Shown here in pieces: positions 62,319 through 64,000 of a stretch of DNA of 64,000 bases. Made by a program: the position numbers and the translations under genes. The DNA is from Noviherbaspirillum malthae (lineage in GTDB: Bacteria > Pseudomonadota > Gammaproteobacteria > Burkholderiales > Burkholderiaceae_D), in the NCBI RefSeq assembly GCF_015352985.1, contig NZ_JACYXF010000007.1, positions 148,976-212,975 on the forward strand. Reading direction: 5' to 3'. The notes under the pieces were generated by a model. It was given only the letters and a program-made list of their open reading frames with translations, did no database searches and was not told where the DNA came from. Every line of letters starts with the position of its first letter. Positions within the stretch are counted from its first letter, which is position 1.

Positions 62319-62537
62319 TCAGGCCCGCTGCTGCGCGCGCCAGTTTTCCAGCACCTGACGCGTCGGCGCGTCGAGGCTGTCGAGGGGGATGGAACGCGAG
62401 CGGTTGAAGATCATGATCGCGTAGACGGTGGCAAGCAGGTCGACTTCCGGCGACAGCGCGCGTTCTTCGCCGGTCGAAGGGCGCATGGCGCGCCAGTAGT
62501 TGATCGCCTGTTCCAGTTCGGGGAGAGTGATGTCCAT
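62319..62537 (-). CDS. DUF3717 domain protein
   Basis: The 72-aa protein MDITLPELEQAINYWRAMRPSTGEE... is a full-length DUF3717 member, a family restricted largely to Burkholderiales. It is predicted helical and soluble; function unknown. A longer open frame extends upstream to 62750 but the family starts at this ATG. It converges on the radical-SAM gene with a 16-base gap. Confidence 0.85.
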   Translation of the reverse strand: MDITLPELEQAINYWRAMRPSTGEERALSPEVDLLATVYAIMIFNRSRSIPLDSLDAPTRQVLENWRAQQRA

Positions 62538-62625
62538 GCACGTATTGTAAAACAGTGCACAGACGGGGCCGCAATCACGCCCAGCCGCCGCAAAACATTG
62601 CCAGTCATTGTGAAAGGAAAAGCAG

Positions 62626-63336
62626 ATGAGTGACATGAAGGACAAGGTAGCCATCGTGACGGCGGCGTCACGCGGCATGGGTGCGGCTTGCGCGCGGGAA
62701 CTGGCGGCGCGCGGCTGCCGGCTGGTGCTGATGTCGCGCTCGGCAGACATTCATGTCCTGGCCGGCGAACTGAACGGCATCGCGCTGCAAGGCTCCAGCG
62801 ACAATGCCGACGACCTGGAGAAGCTGATGGCGCTGGCCATGGACAGGCATGGCCGCATCGATGCGGTGGTCAACAACACCGGCCATCCGAAGAAGGGACC
62901 GCTGCTGGAACTCACCGACGCCGACTGGCATGCCGGCCTCGACCTGCTGCTGCTCAACGTGGTGCGCATGGCCCGCTTGGTGACGCCGATCATGCAGGTG
63001 CAGGGCGGCGGCGCCATTGTCAACATCTCCACCTTCGCCGCCTTCGAGCCGTCGGCGCGATTTCCGATCTCGGCCACGCTGCGCGCGGCGCTCGCCAGCT
63101 TCACCAAGATCTATGCCGACGAAGTGGCGAAGTCGAACATCCGCATCAACAACGTGCTGCCCGGTTACGTGGATTCGATCCCTCAGAACGAGGCAACGAT
63201 CGCGCAGATCCCGATGGGACGCCAGGCAACGAAGGAAGAGATCGCCAAGACGGTAGCCTTCCTGCTGTCGTCGGACGCCGGCTATATCACCGGGCAGAAC
63301 CTGCGCGTGGATGGCGGCATTACGCGCTCGGTATAG
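62626..63336 (+). CDS. Short-chain dehydrogenase/reductase (catalytic Tyr-Lys not conserved)
   Basis: The 236-aa protein has an SDR fold: cofactor-binding TAASRGMGAACARELA (residues 11-26), NNTGHPKKGPL near 84 and NNVLPGYVDS near 178. At the usual YxxxK position it reads SATLRAALASF after FPI, so the catalytic Tyr and Lys are missing, as in some divergent SDR subfamilies. It may use a different mechanism or act in binding. AAAGGAAAAGCAG precedes the ATG. Confidence 0.87.
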   Translation: MSDMKDKVAIVTAASRGMGAACARELAARGCRLVLMSRSADIHVLAGELNGIALQGSSDNADDLEKLMALAMDRHGRIDAVVNNTGHPKKGPLLELTDADWHAGLDLLLLNVVRMARLVTPIMQVQGGGAIVNISTFAAFEPSARFPISATLRAALASFTKIYADEVAKSNIRINNVLPGYVDSIPQNEATIAQIPMGRQATKEEIAKTVAFLLSSDAGYITGQNLRVDGGITRSV

Positions 63337-63404
63337 GCAAGGCCATCAAGCATTAACGCTGCGCATCGAATGGCGAGGCAAGCGCAAGAGGAAGGATTAT
63401 TTCC

Positions 63405-63827
63405 TCATCCGTTTTTGCCTCGGTTTCTGACGGCAAACGAAGAGGCCGAAACAACAATCGCGATCAACGGAATGGGCATCGGAAGAAGGACCATGGCAAT
63501 CAATTGATCGACGGAGAGTTGGCCTGTTCCAGACTGCCCGATCAGCGAAAGAGGGCCGAACGTGAACAGGTGAACGGAGCTGACGACAAGCGTTACGAGG
63601 AGGCCGCCCCGGCCAGCCCATGGAACAAGCAGGCTATTTACCAGGAGAGCAGATACCGCCATCATCCACGCCACTCCCGGCATGCCCAAGCTCAGGAAGA
63701 GCGAGAAGCATGCGACAAAAGCGAACAATACGCTAACCCGGAAAGCCGACCGCTGTTTTCCGCTCTCTGTCTTCGCTCCAACATTTTTCAGCATGCGTGT
63801 TTTGCAAGCAGGTGTGCAGTCGTCCAC
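63405..63827 (-). CDS. Small membrane protein of unknown function
   Basis: The 140-aa protein has three or four hydrophobic helices (FRVSVLFAFVACFSLFLSLG, WMMAVSALLVNSLLV, LLVTLVVSSVHLFTF, MVLLPMPIPLIAIVVSA). The first start is GTG at 63827; an ATG at 63794 is an alternative. I do not recognise the family. G+C content is lower than in the neighbouring genes, and an IS3 element lies just upstream, so recent acquisition or disruption is possible. Confidence 0.6.
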   Translation of the reverse strand: MDDCTPACKTRMLKNVGAKTESGKQRSAFRVSVLFAFVACFSLFLSLGMPGVAWMMAVSALLVNSLLVPWAGRGGLLVTLVVSSVHLFTFGPLSLIGQSGTGQLSVDQLIAMVLLPMPIPLIAIVVSASSFAVRNRGKNG

Positions 63828-63901
63828 ACATCCACTTTGCGCCCTTGTTTCCGCGATTGAATTAAAGGCATATGGGGGTGCGGCGTAAATCTTGGACTGG
63901 G

Positions 63902-64000
63902 TTATGCCGTAAATCCTAGGCTCTCCCGGTATTCGAGAGGACTGAGTGAGCCAAGGGATATCTTGATGCGCTTTTCGTTATACCAGCGGATGTAAGAGTC
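63902..64000 (-). mobile_element. IS3-family transposase, C-terminal end (cut by window edge)
   Basis: The minus strand encodes IRWYNEKRIKISLGSLSP and a few further residues before the stop at 63902. This is the typical C terminus of IS3-family OrfB (DDE integrase domain, after the last catalytic Glu). The remainder lies beyond position 64000. The element end is probably between 63885 and 63901, but I cannot define the terminal repeat from one side. Confidence 0.9.

Overview
The window is GC-rich chromosomal DNA (coding parts look like 60-65 % G+C), densely packed with genes on both strands and without rRNA, tRNA, CRISPR or recognisable prophage. The gene content (small DUF3717 protein, PrkA-YeaH-SpoVR trio, SiaABCD pathway, PA2169-type protein, many LysR regulators, several beta-class glutathione transferases) and the intergenic repeats fit a betaproteobacterium of the order Burkholderiales, most likely Oxalobacteraceae (Herbaspirillum/Noviherbaspirillum-like). 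That placement is inferred from family knowledge, not from a database search.

Layout. 109-5924: four translationally coupled genes of the ligase-associated DNA repair cassette (MBL-fold exonuclease, ATP-dependent DNA ligase, Lhr-type helicase, PdeM phosphoesterase). 5933-15292: mixed transport and membrane genes (MFS, YdjM-like protein, TerC, Bax-inhibitor-1), an XRE regulator, nhaR, the divergent argO/argP pair and a second MFS carrier. 15361-20982: family 1 glycosidase, carboxymuconolactone decarboxylase-like protein, CHRD lipoprotein, sorbosone-dehydrogenase-like lipoprotein and a phospholipase-D/cardiolipin-synthase-like lipoprotein. 21118-27754: DUF429 protein, secreted alpha/beta hydrolase, an Hsp70-like protein whose start codon lies in a perfect hairpin, histidine phosphatase, NAD(P)H-hydrate dehydratase and tag. 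27736-34657: two glutathione transferases plus DoxX divergent from a LysR gene, an EamA carrier divergent from another LysR gene with a clean operator-like palindrome, and azlCD. 34759-38509: a complete siaABCD operon (phosphatase, kinase, phospho-switch protein, diguanylate cyclase) that should set c-di-GMP and aggregation. 38725-41819: sugE/gdx, a SET-domain methyltransferase and mnmC. 42618-47664: prkA-yeaH-spoVR behind an AT-rich leader. 48089-51265: two stress-type helical proteins and a large FAD protein. 51904-53575: a phosphoesterase and cysE. 54239-63336: a REC-PAS-GGDEF-EAL protein, patatin, GstA, acyl-CoA ligase, B12/radical-SAM protein, DUF3717 and an atypical SDR. The right edge cuts the end of an IS3-family transposase.

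The most unusual feature is repeat architecture. The phosphoesterase/cysE pair is enclosed by two inverted composite repeats of about 520 bp each (51362-51885 and 53597-54116). Each arm contains a 95-bp hairpin whose arms differ between copies by compensatory changes while its 22-nt loop is identical. Related modules recur near mnmC, prkA and the acyl-CoA ligase gene, and their palindromes also covary. Together with a 7-bp tandem repeat at a gene end, a 178-bp terminal-inverted-repeat element between sugE and the SET gene, and a possible RNA thermometer before the Hsp70 gene, these non-coding structures are the main candidates for undescribed biology here.
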